Below are positions 29,501 to 37,571 of a stretch of 64,000 nucleotides of DNA, piece by piece. The first letter of the stretch is position 1. Each line of letters starts with the position of its first letter. Position numbers and translations under genes: made by a program. The notes beneath the pieces are model-generated. The model did no database searches. It saw only the letters and a list, made by a program, of their open reading frames with translations, and had not been told where the DNA came from. This DNA is from JAXGMQ01 sp964613055 (GTDB lineage: Bacteria > Caldisericota > Caldisericia > JAAYUI01). The stretch covers positions 1 to 64,000 of the forward strand of contig CAZTGD010000004.1 of assembly GCA_964613055.1 (NCBI GenBank), read 5' to 3'.

Positions 29501-30051
29501 AGAGTATACCCCCAGGCGGATATGAATACATAAGCTTTCAAGCGCCTGTTTACCTAGAGACTGGGGAGCACCAATTACACATTGTGATTCACACTGAAGA
29601 AGAACTAAATCTATCGAATAACAACAGACAAATTAAATTCAGGGTCGTTGATCCTTCATCCTACCGAATGATCTCCATGCAGATCGGTCACAACGTTGCT
29701 TTTGTGGACGGGGAAGCCTACACACTCGATAGTCCACCCGTTATCAGAAACGGAAGGACCATGGTGCCTTTTAGATTCTTGGCAGAATCACTTGGTGCTG
29801 AGGTATCGTGGAATGATTATGACAGAATGGTAACATTTACAAAGGATGATACGGTCATGTATCTGTGGATTGGAAACAAATCCGCCATAATAAACTCCCA
29901 GATGATTCAGCTTGACTCTGAACCAATTATAATCAATGGAAGAACGATGGTTCCACTGAGGGTTATATCAGAAAACCTCGGAGCAAAGGTGAGTTGGGAT
30001 GGAATGACAAGAACTGTTTCGATCAGAATGAAGATCAGTTCAGATGAATGA
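26491..30051 (+). CDS. Large exported protein: Ca-binding repeats, TIM-barrel-like, CARDB and stalk domains
   Basis: A 1186-residue protein with a signal peptide (MIYRKTIILILSSALLCMPL, cleavage near SSA-PT). A beta-rich region spans 30-350. Aspartate-rich thrombospondin-3-like repeats lie at about 357-431 (DSDEEGDGIPG, DTDNDGLNDEVES). A region of about 446-663 looks like a TIM-barrel hydrolase (GFLLDGCAI, LAFTLHNF), and about 667-823 resembles the amidotransferase-like domain often attached to such barrels (LEEIQRWITHGGNLFLYT). CARDB-like and copper-amine-oxidase-N stalk domains follow at about 946-1056 and 1060-1182. A carbohydrate-active role is possible but no catalytic pair is proven. Its ATG overlaps pgk by 11 bp, so it may be expressed with glycolytic genes. 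The 3' end overlaps the anti-sigma gene by 17 bp. Confidence 0.65.
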   Translation: MIYRKTIILILSSALLCMPLFSVSSAPTEGDYLPDIVTGAVIVPGTELERLHLIAQDNCWLEDGARRSNGFVEFEVPLLGTQPIIIELDSAGPYVVDVSMGGSPYTQLYSSGQMDGDRSGRMRRQIKVDQGPAHPMKIRIKRRDSASDPFTLWRVTVLRIHEIFPGSNVETEMLVNAGESTLLDGGGRLIPADTSISYRLNSAGESPVVMLLESSNEMTADIKGYKVELQSSEQGYWGTIGSIPEKTLLTLTAIEETKIRSLLFSYGLSPIDAVRDVGSLMTGAMSSEIGISLSEEPVSIVVPEDHQYFWCFTTSPETIEIYEENHSIIQGALIAKLETNPSVLNITGEGELLSFAFDSDEEGDGIPGALELILGTDPFLIRSDNDDIDDYMDAMPLDTDNDGLNDEVESFLNMPVNYSDCNIDGIPDGVGLDGYQLPSVCAKVKDRPWIGARYQDVYDYSLIRECSKYGMTSAIIDFHEILISRKPEDKLLSQLESAGECDGFLLDGCAISDEDFDQYDSLIDEYQLWAGRIWTDIDTDTKLAFTLHNFTHDRVDKLLELTFDYAEQYGQEVAVSIPSPCDFTSWLVPYNSFEKVDRLIIEPPSLIGDMQLHTAGLFDALFVGRPLFVEINDEAKSRAYISGVRDAGKYMGVSIPSDQRPMVITGSISETVSNLAQIVNESSVWSKRLDSINIHQNWQTTLAGIDCYILPSRVKDLDQYSIALLDIGTTFISAGELEEIQRWITHGGNLFLYTSDSRFSDLVWWKSTSSLGEIIADNLGIKRFISDTVMKAGKGTLYVTTTDPVFSIEKFKNDAKIDIDSVPPSYQQLKSSMVEVNYACLSMKMAEEYPKTEYPIHIEPAYGNAPYVMASTCAVPWIKEWGDNIKILAQAPRGTFSSFALVIDGKPTSVTSSVPVKWNYSGGVLFVSFSASGGGDGFVVSTEEGLDLSAVNLGIQPLSPEANTTSTVTATVYNASEIPSGEYSLTFYWDEKSITNRFKTMSMKSIPPGGYEYISFQAPVYLETGEHQLHIVIHTEEELNLSNNNRQIKFRVVDPSSYRMISMQIGHNVAFVDGEAYTLDSPPVIRNGRTMVPFRFLAESLGAEVSWNDYDRMVTFTKDDTVMYLWIGNKSAIINSQMIQLDSEPIIINGRTMVPLRVISENLGAKVSWDGMTRTVSIRMKISSDE

Positions 30052-32314
30052 TTATCCCTTCCATTCTGCCTTTTTCATTTGGATTACGGATTGAAACAAA
30101 CTTCCCATTCAGATCGATTGATGCCAGTTCTCTAAGGCTGATCCTTTGAGCTTTGGATTGTCGTCTGGAATAGTTAATAATAATCTCTGTTTCATCGTCA
30201 ATGAATAGCTTGTTTTCGTTTCCTGCAATCTTGAGAATGATTACTCTTTGGTTTGGTTCAAACTGCGATCGTTCAACGAGAAAGCGTTTTTGTTCTCTGC
30301 GGTCATTGAGAGTAGATATCTGTAGCACAATGCTTCTGCCATTGATTTGGGCGGGTTGGAAACTCACAGTTGATCCTGGTTTTATCGATCTTGGATCAAT
30401 TGGCTTCATGTTTATTTCGTCAAAGAACTGGGTCACTCCATCGACAATATCAAACCTGCGATTATCTGTATCTGATACAATACCTCGATTTGTAAAGATA
30501 CCGGTTGTTCGTTGCATGGGCTTACCTGTTAGTTTGATTGCAAGCGCGAGGTCGCGAATATCTGGAAGTGTTACAACATGAATGTTCTGATAACGCATTG
30601 GTCTGAATTCTTGAGGTTGGAAAACAGTGTAGTCGTTCGTTTTAAGCGCTCTGATTTTGTAATCAGGATACAGTACCGACAATAACCCACTGTCAAGCGT
30701 TATTGCCTCTGTTATGTAAAGCGATTCCTCTGGAATAACCAACTCATACACTTCATCACTAGTTCCCGTTATGTGAACCTTTGTGTTCTTGCTCGGGATC
30801 GGAGCATCTGTACTAAGTAGGTATGATTTACCACTGAATGTAAAGAACAGTTCCGTTCCGATTGTTGAGAAAACGCCTTTATCAGTTGTTATTGAGTCTT
30901 TGTTTGTGTTTATGATGATGACTGTCATATTAACAAAACTGTTGTTTTCAGACCCTGAAGAAATATTCTCCGTTTTAGTTTCTTCAGCAGGAGAAGTAAT
31001 TTCTGTCTTCTCATTGGGTAATCTATCGTCATGTCTGTATACATCTTCAAAATTATGTAGATTTGTTGGCTGATCATCATCAATTATGCCAGGTCTTTCA
31101 AACGATGGACCAGGTGGTGGAGGGGGTGGGAAGTGGGTGCGTGGAGGTACGTGAGGAAAGCCATCCATTTTTACTTCAGCGAAATCAATGATCCTTCGAC
31201 CATCTCTATGCAATAAGCCAATGATCATGATTCTGGCACCAGGTTCTAATGTTCCAAACAGACTGCTGTGACCATCAATCAGGTTGAGGTTGATTTTTTC
31301 GCCAATATCATTTGTCAAACTTATACCTCTGCTTGAAACACTGTCGATTGTGCCTGAGATTGAGAACCGGTTTGGTGGTGGGATTCTCCTTTTCACAATA
31401 TGTACGGGACGAGGCAATCCATCTTCTAGCCTGAATTTGATATTAGCGAATCCTTCTGCTAGTTGTTCCTGGTCTATTGGTTGCCCATTCTCGTCAACTA
31501 TTGGAGGAGGCATGTGACCCAGGTGAATGGGTTCTTTGAATAGAGGTGTGACAAGAGCACCCTCATCATTAAAGCCGGCAATAGATGTTTCGATATCAAA
31601 CTCATCCTTAGCCATAACTTCATCTCTGAGGTCCCTTATGGGTTTAATGAGTTTACCTGAGACGCTGAACACCGAAACACCAGCCCAGTTGGCAATCCTG
31701 CCCATTCCAAAACCCATCTTCCTTTTGTCAGCCACTTCAGACAACGTCCAATCACCTTTCTCGGCGATTTTGCACATCTCTACAATCTCTCTTTTATCGA
31801 AATCATTCTCAATGAGATTAATTATGTCGTCCTCGGTTATATCTGTGTTTTCTATCACACTGCCTATAACTTCATTTGTTCTCAATGAGCCAAGAAGGTC
31901 ATCGTCTATTATCTGTTCCAGATCAGAGGAAGCATTGTGAATCATGGAGGAGGAGATGACATTAAGCAGATTGCCTTCATAACCAAACACGGGCGCAAGC
32001 ATGCCAGTGGACAGCACAGCGATTGCATAACAGGTTATTATACCCAACTTCCGCCATGAAACAGCAACTTTCCTTTGTGTCTTTTGTTTCTTTGAGAGTA
32101 TCTTTCCCCAAAGCATGGTTGGAGGTTTAATGTTGTCTGTTGCTTCGTGAAGCATAACTTCAATCCGAGATGCCGTACTCAAGAGCTTTTCAAGGCATGC
32201 CCGACATGATGGACATTCCTTGAGATGCTGTCTGACAAATTGACGATCTCGTTTTGAAAGCGTACCCTCTATGTATTCGAGCATCATCTGCTTCACTCGC
32301 TCGTGTCGATTCAT
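30035..32314 (-). CDS. Anti-sigma factor with zinc-finger N-terminus and beta-barrel ectodomain
   Basis: A 759-residue protein. Residues 1-45 form a zf-HC2/ZAS-type anti-sigma domain (H-x3-C-x2-C in HLKECPSCRAC). A TM helix lies at about 90-110 (IITCYAIAVLSTGMLAPVFGY). The external part includes a proline-rich linker (PPRTHFPPPPPPGP) and what look like three to four DUF5666/OB-like small barrels, the clearest being ISGTIDSVSSRGISLTND...LEPGARIMIIG. Such proteins hold an ECF sigma factor at the membrane until a signal is sensed. It overlaps the sigma gene by 4 bp (ATGA), the standard sigma/anti-sigma pairing. It is unusually large for the class. Confidence 0.82.
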   Translation of the reverse strand: MNRHERVKQMMLEYIEGTLSKRDRQFVRQHLKECPSCRACLEKLLSTASRIEVMLHEATDNIKPPTMLWGKILSKKQKTQRKVAVSWRKLGIITCYAIAVLSTGMLAPVFGYEGNLLNVISSSMIHNASSDLEQIIDDDLLGSLRTNEVIGSVIENTDITEDDIINLIENDFDKREIVEMCKIAEKGDWTLSEVADKRKMGFGMGRIANWAGVSVFSVSGKLIKPIRDLRDEVMAKDEFDIETSIAGFNDEGALVTPLFKEPIHLGHMPPPIVDENGQPIDQEQLAEGFANIKFRLEDGLPRPVHIVKRRIPPPNRFSISGTIDSVSSRGISLTNDIGEKINLNLIDGHSSLFGTLEPGARIMIIGLLHRDGRRIIDFAEVKMDGFPHVPPRTHFPPPPPPGPSFERPGIIDDDQPTNLHNFEDVYRHDDRLPNEKTEITSPAEETKTENISSGSENNSFVNMTVIIINTNKDSITTDKGVFSTIGTELFFTFSGKSYLLSTDAPIPSKNTKVHITGTSDEVYELVIPEESLYITEAITLDSGLLSVLYPDYKIRALKTNDYTVFQPQEFRPMRYQNIHVVTLPDIRDLALAIKLTGKPMQRTTGIFTNRGIVSDTDNRRFDIVDGVTQFFDEINMKPIDPRSIKPGSTVSFQPAQINGRSIVLQISTLNDRREQKRFLVERSQFEPNQRVIILKIAGNENKLFIDDETEIIINYSRRQSKAQRISLRELASIDLNGKFVSIRNPNEKGRMEGIIIHLN

Positions 32315-32868
32315 TCCTCTCCCTTCCTGGCTATCTGACTCAAGGCTTCAAGTCCGGAGTACAATCTGGCTTTGACTGCTGACTGACCGATACCGAGAAT
32401 CTCGGCTATCTCCTTTATCTTAAAGCCCTGGTAGTATTTTAATACGATCACTTGGCGCTGTTTGTCAGTTATTGAATTCAAAGCAACATTAACATCGTGT
32501 TTTACATCTCTCCTAAGGTTGCCTTCACGGGTATCGATCACGTTCTCACCGGGCTCGAATCCAGATTCTTTCATCTCGTCAATGCTAAATTTATCCTGCT
32601 TTCGTCTGCGGTAGTAATCTATCAGTTCATTTGAGATTATCCTCGAAAGCCAAGGTTTGAATGGTTTAGATGTGTTGTACTTGTCAGCAAACCTCCAGAG
32701 CTTTAACCAAATCGATTGTGATAATTCCTCGGCTTTTGCTCTATCTCGAATGGACAGAATAACCGATTTGTATACGTATCCACCGAATTGGTCGTACAGC
32801 TTTCTGAAAGCGTCTTCATCTCCCTTTGCTATTTTGGGGAGGATGATACTGGCATTGAATTCGTTCAA
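32311..32868 (-). CDS. ECF-type RNA polymerase sigma factor
   Basis: A 185-residue sigma-70 family protein with region 2 (DAFRKLYDQFGGYVYKSVI ... WLSRIISNELIDYYRRRKQ) and region 4 (LNSITDKQRQVIVLKYYQGF, then the helix-turn-helix IKEIAEILGIGQSAVKARLY). Regions 1 and 3 are absent, as expected for ECF factors. The only start in frame near the domain is TTG at 32868, four bases after the gatB stop with AGGAG almost touching it, so expression probably depends on translational coupling to gatB. Its partner anti-sigma follows directly. Confidence 0.9.
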   Translation of the reverse strand: MNEFNASIILPKIAKGDEDAFRKLYDQFGGYVYKSVILSIRDRAKAEELSQSIWLKLWRFADKYNTSKPFKPWLSRIISNELIDYYRRRKQDKFSIDEMKESGFEPGENVIDTREGNLRRDVKHDVNVALNSITDKQRQVIVLKYYQGFKIKEIAEILGIGQSAVKARLYSGLEALSQIARKGEE

Positions 32869-32872
32869 GCTC

Positions 32873-34312
32873 CTAATCCCTGTCCAGTTCTTGTTTTAGT
32901 AGTTTGCTGATGAGGTTACCAGGAGCCTTCCCCTTGCTTTCCTTTACAACTGCGCCGACGAAGAAGCCGAATAACTGTTTCTTACCTTCCTTATACTGAT
33001 TGAATTGATTGGGATTTTTCTTTATTACCAACTTGATCATCTCTCTTATTGCCTCTTCATCTACGATTGCTATCAAACCTCTTCTCTCAGCTATCTTTAT
33101 TGGGTCAGCTCCATCAATGACTTCGTCCAAGATATCCTTACCCGCTTTGCCTGTTATTGTTCCTTCATCTATCAGGTGAACGAGTGTTGAAAGATTTTCA
33201 GGTGTCATTTTAGATTTTTCTAGAGAAAGATTTCTCTTGGATAATCTGCCGGCAATCTCTACTGTCAGCCAGTTGCATATCTTTTTTGGATTGCCACCAT
33301 GTGAGGTTGCTTGTTCAAAGAATCTGGCAGTTTCCTTATCGGCAGTCAGTACGAGAGCATCATACAGGGAAAGGTCATACTCTTTAACAAAACGATCTAC
33401 CTTGGCTGATGGAATCTCTGGCATTTCTTCCCTTATTGATTCAAGTTCATTTTCACTGATTCTTAAAGGTGGCAGATCGGGTTCTGGGAAGTAGCGATAG
33501 TCGTTGAGCATTTCTTTTGAACGCATGGCAATGGTTTCGCCAGTTGATTCGTTGAAGTGCATTGTTTGGGTTTCGATAACAGCACCGGAACCGATCATAT
33601 CCCTTTGTCTCTTCTCCTCAAATTCGATTGCTCTTCTAGCTGAGCGAAACGAATTTAAATTCTTTATCTCGACCTTTGTTCCAAGACTGCCATCTGGTTT
33701 ATCAACTGATATATTCAGATCACATCTGAGTGCACCTTCATCCATGTTGCCACTGGAGACGCCAAGGTAACGAACGAGATTTCGAAGACCCACCAGGTAT
33801 GCCCAAACCTCTTCGGAGCTTTTCATGCAAGGCTTGGTGACGATCTCAGCAAGCGGAGCACCACAACGATTGTAATCAACCAGTGAATGTGCTGAGGATG
33901 TGATATTCCCATCATGAAACATCTTACCAGAGTCCTCCTCGAGATGAATCCTTTCTATAAGAATATCTTTGGGTTGTTCGTTGACATATACGTTAAGCGA
34001 ACCATCCTGACCTAAGGGTGTGTAGAACTGTGTTATTTGATATCCCTTTGGCAGATCGGGATAGAAATAATTTTTTCGATGGTAAGGTACAAATCGATTA
34101 ACGTTACATGATAGTGCTAATGCAAGCATGATCCCCATCCTCGTTGCATTTGCATTCACTGTTGGAAGTGCTCCAGGCAGTCCCATGCATACGGGACAGA
34201 TGTTTGTATTTGGAGGATCACCGTATGAGTTTGGACAAGAACAGAACATCTTTGTACAGCTTTGAAGCTGAACGTGTACCTCTATACCAACTGTAATGCC
34301 ATTTTTATTCAT
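32873..34312 (-). CDS. gatB: Asp/Glu-tRNA amidotransferase subunit B
   Basis: The subunit that activates the misacylated Glu-tRNA(Gln) or Asp-tRNA(Asn) in GatCAB. The 479-residue protein has VGIEVHVQLQS at the N-terminus, the zinc-site cysteines (MFCSCPNSYG ... NICPVCMG), HRKNYFYPDLPKGYQITQF, IERIHLEEDSGK, DYNRCGAPLAEIV, and a C-terminal YqeY-like helical tail. It is separated from gatA by four small membrane-protein genes. Confidence 0.97.
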   Translation of the reverse strand: MNKNGITVGIEVHVQLQSCTKMFCSCPNSYGDPPNTNICPVCMGLPGALPTVNANATRMGIMLALALSCNVNRFVPYHRKNYFYPDLPKGYQITQFYTPLGQDGSLNVYVNEQPKDILIERIHLEEDSGKMFHDGNITSSAHSLVDYNRCGAPLAEIVTKPCMKSSEEVWAYLVGLRNLVRYLGVSSGNMDEGALRCDLNISVDKPDGSLGTKVEIKNLNSFRSARRAIEFEEKRQRDMIGSGAVIETQTMHFNESTGETIAMRSKEMLNDYRYFPEPDLPPLRISENELESIREEMPEIPSAKVDRFVKEYDLSLYDALVLTADKETARFFEQATSHGGNPKKICNWLTVEIAGRLSKRNLSLEKSKMTPENLSTLVHLIDEGTITGKAGKDILDEVIDGADPIKIAERRGLIAIVDEEAIREMIKLVIKKNPNQFNQYKEGKKQLFGFFVGAVVKESKGKAPGNLISKLLKQELDRD

Positions 34313-34324
34313 ATAATTCCCTCT

Positions 34325-34798
34325 CTATCCTTTATTACTCCTTGTAAACACATTCAAGTAGGTCAACTTCTTCTCGTGTTCAGACCATTGACTACTCGGC
34401 TTCTTAAGGGTTTTGATGATTTCAGCCTTCCTTTTGGTGAGACTATCTATCCTGATTGTCATATCTGTGTGGTCATCAAGAGCTTCAGTTTTAAGGGGTG
34501 GGTATATTAACCATCCAACAAAGAAGATTACCAGTCCTACTGGGATCATGATTGAACTGAGTAACTTAAGGGGTGTGTAAATTGCAGTTACCAAAAACAC
34601 TATAGAAAATAGAATACCAAAAAGCATAGTCCTTGAGAGGGGCATTATGCAAACAAACAGTGCCTTTTTTCTATCTTTTGCAACTTGAATTGATTCATCA
34701 ACCCGATAAAGGAACTCAACCATCAAGAGCTCTTCTTTATTTGCACAATCAGCGCATATCGGATATGGAGTATTCTTCTCACATTTTCTGCATTTCAT
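34325..34798 (-). CDS. Zinc-ribbon membrane protein, paralogue 4 of 4
   Basis: A 157-residue protein. The N-terminal C-x2-C-x8-C-x2-C ribbon (C3, C6, C15, C18: MKCRKCEKNTPYPICADC) is complete. A charged helix, two adjacent TM helices (about 55-100: LFGILFSIVFLVTAIY, MIPVGLVIFFVGWLIY) and a charged C-terminal coiled segment (RIDSLTKRKAEIIKTLKK) follow. Both termini are probably cytoplasmic. It lies 12 bp upstream of gatB. Family unknown to me; the ribbon suggests a role with RNA, DNA or protein at the membrane. Confidence 0.65.
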   Translation of the reverse strand: MKCRKCEKNTPYPICADCANKEELLMVEFLYRVDESIQVAKDRKKALFVCIMPLSRTMLFGILFSIVFLVTAIYTPLKLLSSIMIPVGLVIFFVGWLIYPPLKTEALDDHTDMTIRIDSLTKRKAEIIKTLKKPSSQWSEHEKKLTYLNVFTRSNKG

Positions 34799-34811
34799 AA
34801 TGGCTATACCT

Positions 34812-35288
34812 CTACCATTTGAAAGCCAGTTTTAATGTGTCATCGATTCTACGTTTATCCCTGAGTTTGTTTAGTATTAACCTCATACTATCCAATCTTC
34901 TTCTATTCGCATTTATTTTGAACTGCGTATCAATCTGATCGAGTGTGTTATCAACATAATCTGGTGAGATTTCAGTCAAACCCAGAAAGATAACGTATAC
35001 AATTAGGAATAGCATTGTCAGGAATAGAAGCACCTGAAAAAGAGGATTAATTATGTAAGAAATAAGGACTACTAGTATGCCAATAAGAATAATGAATGGT
35101 GCTAAGGTGATAATAGTTAGCGCTATTGTTTTGAACTTGGTTAAATTAAATTCGGCAAGTTTTTTCTTGTCGTTTTGTAACTGTTTATCTGTAGCAGTTA
35201 ATGAATCAAGAAGCCTTTGTTTATCGTCATAAGCGCAATTCTTGCATACCGGAAATCTTGAAGATTCACCGTATTCTCTGCATTTCAT
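34812..35288 (-). CDS. Zinc-ribbon-derived membrane protein, paralogue 3 of 4
   Basis: 158 residues from ATG 35288, chosen because AAAGGAG lies 8 bases upstream and the sequence then aligns with its paralogues (MKCREYGESSRFPVCKNC); the open frame begins at 35318. The second ribbon cysteine is a tyrosine (Y6), so only three ligands remain. Two TM helices (about 55-105) and a C-terminal charged helix (TLDQIDTQFKINANRRRLDSM) follow, as in the others. Confidence 0.65.
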   Translation of the reverse strand: MKCREYGESSRFPVCKNCAYDDKQRLLDSLTATDKQLQNDKKKLAEFNLTKFKTIALTIITLAPFIILIGILVVLISYIINPLFQVLLFLTMLFLIVYVIFLGLTEISPDYVDNTLDQIDTQFKINANRRRLDSMRLILNKLRDKRRIDDTLKLAFKW

Positions 35289-35314
35289 CACAGTTACTCC
35301 TTTCTCTGACTGAA

Positions 35315-35788
35315 TCACACTCCCCTGAAGCTGATTGAAAGCCTGCCGTCCATGCTCCAGCTGGACTCATTTTTTCTCAAAAGAGCTGTAAGTCTCTTTT
35401 TATATCCCATCATCTGGTAGTTCTTCTGCTTGATATTTATTAGTGCAATGCCATTCCTGATGTTATTCCGTGGGATTTCACCCCAGAAATAAACTGCTAC
35501 TGTAGGGAATATAGCTATTGGTAAAGCGGATAGAATCTGCAATTCAACTTTTTTGAGCAAAGAGACAAGCATAAGAAATAACAATGATGTCATGAACAAT
35601 AATAGTGATAACCAGAAGTTGTATGTTACTCTGGGTAATTTGAATGTCCTGATTATTATTTCAAACTTGTTCAATCGAATCTGTTTGTTTATTATTACGA
35701 TGCTGTTAATAAGTCTTTTTTGATTATTGCTTGAGCAATCCTTGCATATTGGATAGACTGATTTCTTCCTATATATCCTGCATCTCAA
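35315..35788 (-). CDS. Zinc-ribbon-derived membrane protein, paralogue 2 of 4
   Basis: 157 residues starting at TTG 35788 (AAGGAGG eight bases upstream; a nearby ATG is in another frame and hits a stop at once). The N-terminus MRCRIYRKKSVYPICKDC aligns with the other copies but again has Tyr for the second Cys. Two TM helices lie at about 55-100 (FWLSLLLFMTSLLFLMLV, LSALPIAIFPTVAVYFW). The C-terminal tail is basic. It begins immediately after the stop of the gene at 35791. Confidence 0.65.
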   Translation of the reverse strand: MRCRIYRKKSVYPICKDCSSNNQKRLINSIVIINKQIRLNKFEIIIRTFKLPRVTYNFWLSLLLFMTSLLFLMLVSLLKKVELQILSALPIAIFPTVAVYFWGEIPRNNIRNGIALINIKQKNYQMMGYKKRLTALLRKNESSWSMDGRLSISFRGV

Positions 35789-35790
35789 TT

Positions 35791-36210
35791 TTATTTCCTC
35801 CTTAGTAATCTCATTATTGATTGCCTTTCCCTCTTTAATTCATTTATCCATTTATTCTGCTCTTCATAGAAATCCATCTTTGCCAGCTTATCTGGGTAAA
35901 CATCAAGCATACCAGCAATAAGAATCCCAAGCCCCACTACCAGAATGAAAAAACCAATTATTGAATACCAGATGTTGATATCGCCAACCCATATGAAAGC
36001 TACACTTATACAGGTTAGCACAATACCCCAAACCAGACGTTTTGATTTAGTTCCATTTGTCCTTTTTATGTTCCTAATTTCATCTCTTCCATCTTCTATG
36101 AGACGGTCGATCTCGTCAATTCGATCCAGTTCTTTTAATTCTTGTTCACTGGCACATCGCCTGCAGATCGGGTATTTGGACTGTGAAGAGCATCTAATAC
36201 ATTTCATCAT
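35791..36210 (-). CDS. Zinc-ribbon membrane protein, paralogue 1 of 4
   Basis: A 139-residue protein with an intact four-cysteine ribbon (C4, C7, C16, C19 in MMKCIRCSSQSKYPICRRC), an acidic/basic helix, two TM helices at about 55-100 (LVWGIVLTCISVAFIWVG, IIGFFILVVGLGILIAGML) and a basic C-terminal helix (INELKRERQSIMRLLRRK). Its ATG overlaps the gatA stop by 4 bp (ATGA), so it is translationally coupled to gatA. Confidence 0.67.
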   Translation of the reverse strand: MMKCIRCSSQSKYPICRRCASEQELKELDRIDEIDRLIEDGRDEIRNIKRTNGTKSKRLVWGIVLTCISVAFIWVGDINIWYSIIGFFILVVGLGILIAGMLDVYPDKLAKMDFYEEQNKWINELKRERQSIMRLLRRK

Positions 36211-37571
36211 TTCATGTCCCTTTCGAGAACCTTTGCAATGTCTGCAATGCTATCATCGCTGAATCCTGGTCCTGTCAACTGCATGCCAATTGGTCTTCCT
36301 TGCGAGTCGTTACTTGTTGGAACAGAGATCGCTGGGACTCCAGCAAGTGCCTGGATGATCGTAAGCATATCGCATGCATACATATCTAGTGGATCCAATA
36401 CTTTTCCAATGGGGAAAGCTGTTGTTGTAGTTGTTGGAGTGAGAATCACATCACAGGATGTGAAAGCGTAAAATAGCTCTTGGGATAACTTGGCTCTCAT
36501 TCTACATGCTTGAATGTAGTAAGCATCATAGAAACCCTCTGAAAGGGCGTACGTCCCAACAAGGATTCGTCTTCGAACCTCTTCGCCAAAGCCCTTAGAT
36601 CGTGTCTTTCTGTACTGTCTGTCCAGGTCATCATCTTTTTCACACAAACCATATCGAACGCTGTCAAATCTAGATAGGTTTGCAGAGCACTCTGATGGTG
36701 CAATCAGCTGATATGTAGACACAGAATGCTTCAGGTTAGGTATCTCGATATCGACAAACTTTGCTCCACTTGATTCAAGCACTTTTCTGCTCGAATCAAG
36801 ATTGGCAATAATATTCGGGTCAATTGACAGATCAGCCAATTGCTTTGGGATGCCGATGGTTATTGAATCGACCGAAGGTATTGGTTTTGGATTCCACTCA
36901 ACCGATGTCGCATCCTTCGGGTCATAACCACGAATTACTTTCAGTAGCAGTGACGCATCATCAACCGTTTGAGCCATAGTGCCAATCTGATCAAGACTGG
37001 AGGCAAATGCAACCAGTCCATACCTTGATACTGTACCATATGTTGGTCTGATACCAACAAGACCACAGAAGGACGCGGGTTGTCTTACCGATCCTCCAGT
37101 GTCAGAACCCAGTGCTCCTAGAGCCATTCCACTGGCTACCGCTACCGCTGATCCTGATGATGAACCTCCGGGAACGAGTGATGTATCGATGGGGTTTCTA
37201 CTCACACCAAAAGCAGAATACTCCCCAGAAGCACCCATTGCAAACTCATCCAAGTTGGTTTTACCGATGATCAGTGTCCCTGCATTCTCAAGTTTTTCGA
37301 CTGCATCTGCAGAGTAAAGCGATTTGTAATTTCCCAGTATTTTAGAACCACAGGAGAGTTTTATGTTTTCAACTGCAATGTTGTCTTTAATGGCTATTGG
37401 TATACCTTTTAACTGCCCCGTTCTTTCATTTTTCCTGTCGTAGGTTTCCGTAATAAAGGCGTTCAGTGTTTTCTCTTGATTAGAATAATTGTCTCTGCAT
37501 TGCTCAAGAATGTCCGTTTGTCTTGAAGGGTTCTGAGAAATTGATTGTACGGCTTCTTTTATTGTTATCAT
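36207..37571 (-). CDS. gatA: Asp/Glu-tRNA amidotransferase subunit A
   Basis: The amidase subunit that releases ammonia from glutamine for GatCAB. The 454-residue protein has the amidase signature: the first catalytic lysine in PIAIKDNIAV, GKTNLDEFAMG, then PGGSSSGSAVAVASGMALGALGSDTGGSVRQP with the cis-Ser and nucleophile Ser, and FCGLVGIRPTYGTVSRYG. The family length is about 480, so it is slightly short but complete. It overlaps gatC by 4 bp. Confidence 0.97.
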   Translation of the reverse strand: MITIKEAVQSISQNPSRQTDILEQCRDNYSNQEKTLNAFITETYDRKNERTGQLKGIPIAIKDNIAVENIKLSCGSKILGNYKSLYSADAVEKLENAGTLIIGKTNLDEFAMGASGEYSAFGVSRNPIDTSLVPGGSSSGSAVAVASGMALGALGSDTGGSVRQPASFCGLVGIRPTYGTVSRYGLVAFASSLDQIGTMAQTVDDASLLLKVIRGYDPKDATSVEWNPKPIPSVDSITIGIPKQLADLSIDPNIIANLDSSRKVLESSGAKFVDIEIPNLKHSVSTYQLIAPSECSANLSRFDSVRYGLCEKDDDLDRQYRKTRSKGFGEEVRRRILVGTYALSEGFYDAYYIQACRMRAKLSQELFYAFTSCDVILTPTTTTTAFPIGKVLDPLDMYACDMLTIIQALAGVPAISVPTSNDSQGRPIGMQLTGPGFSDDSIADIAKVLERDMK

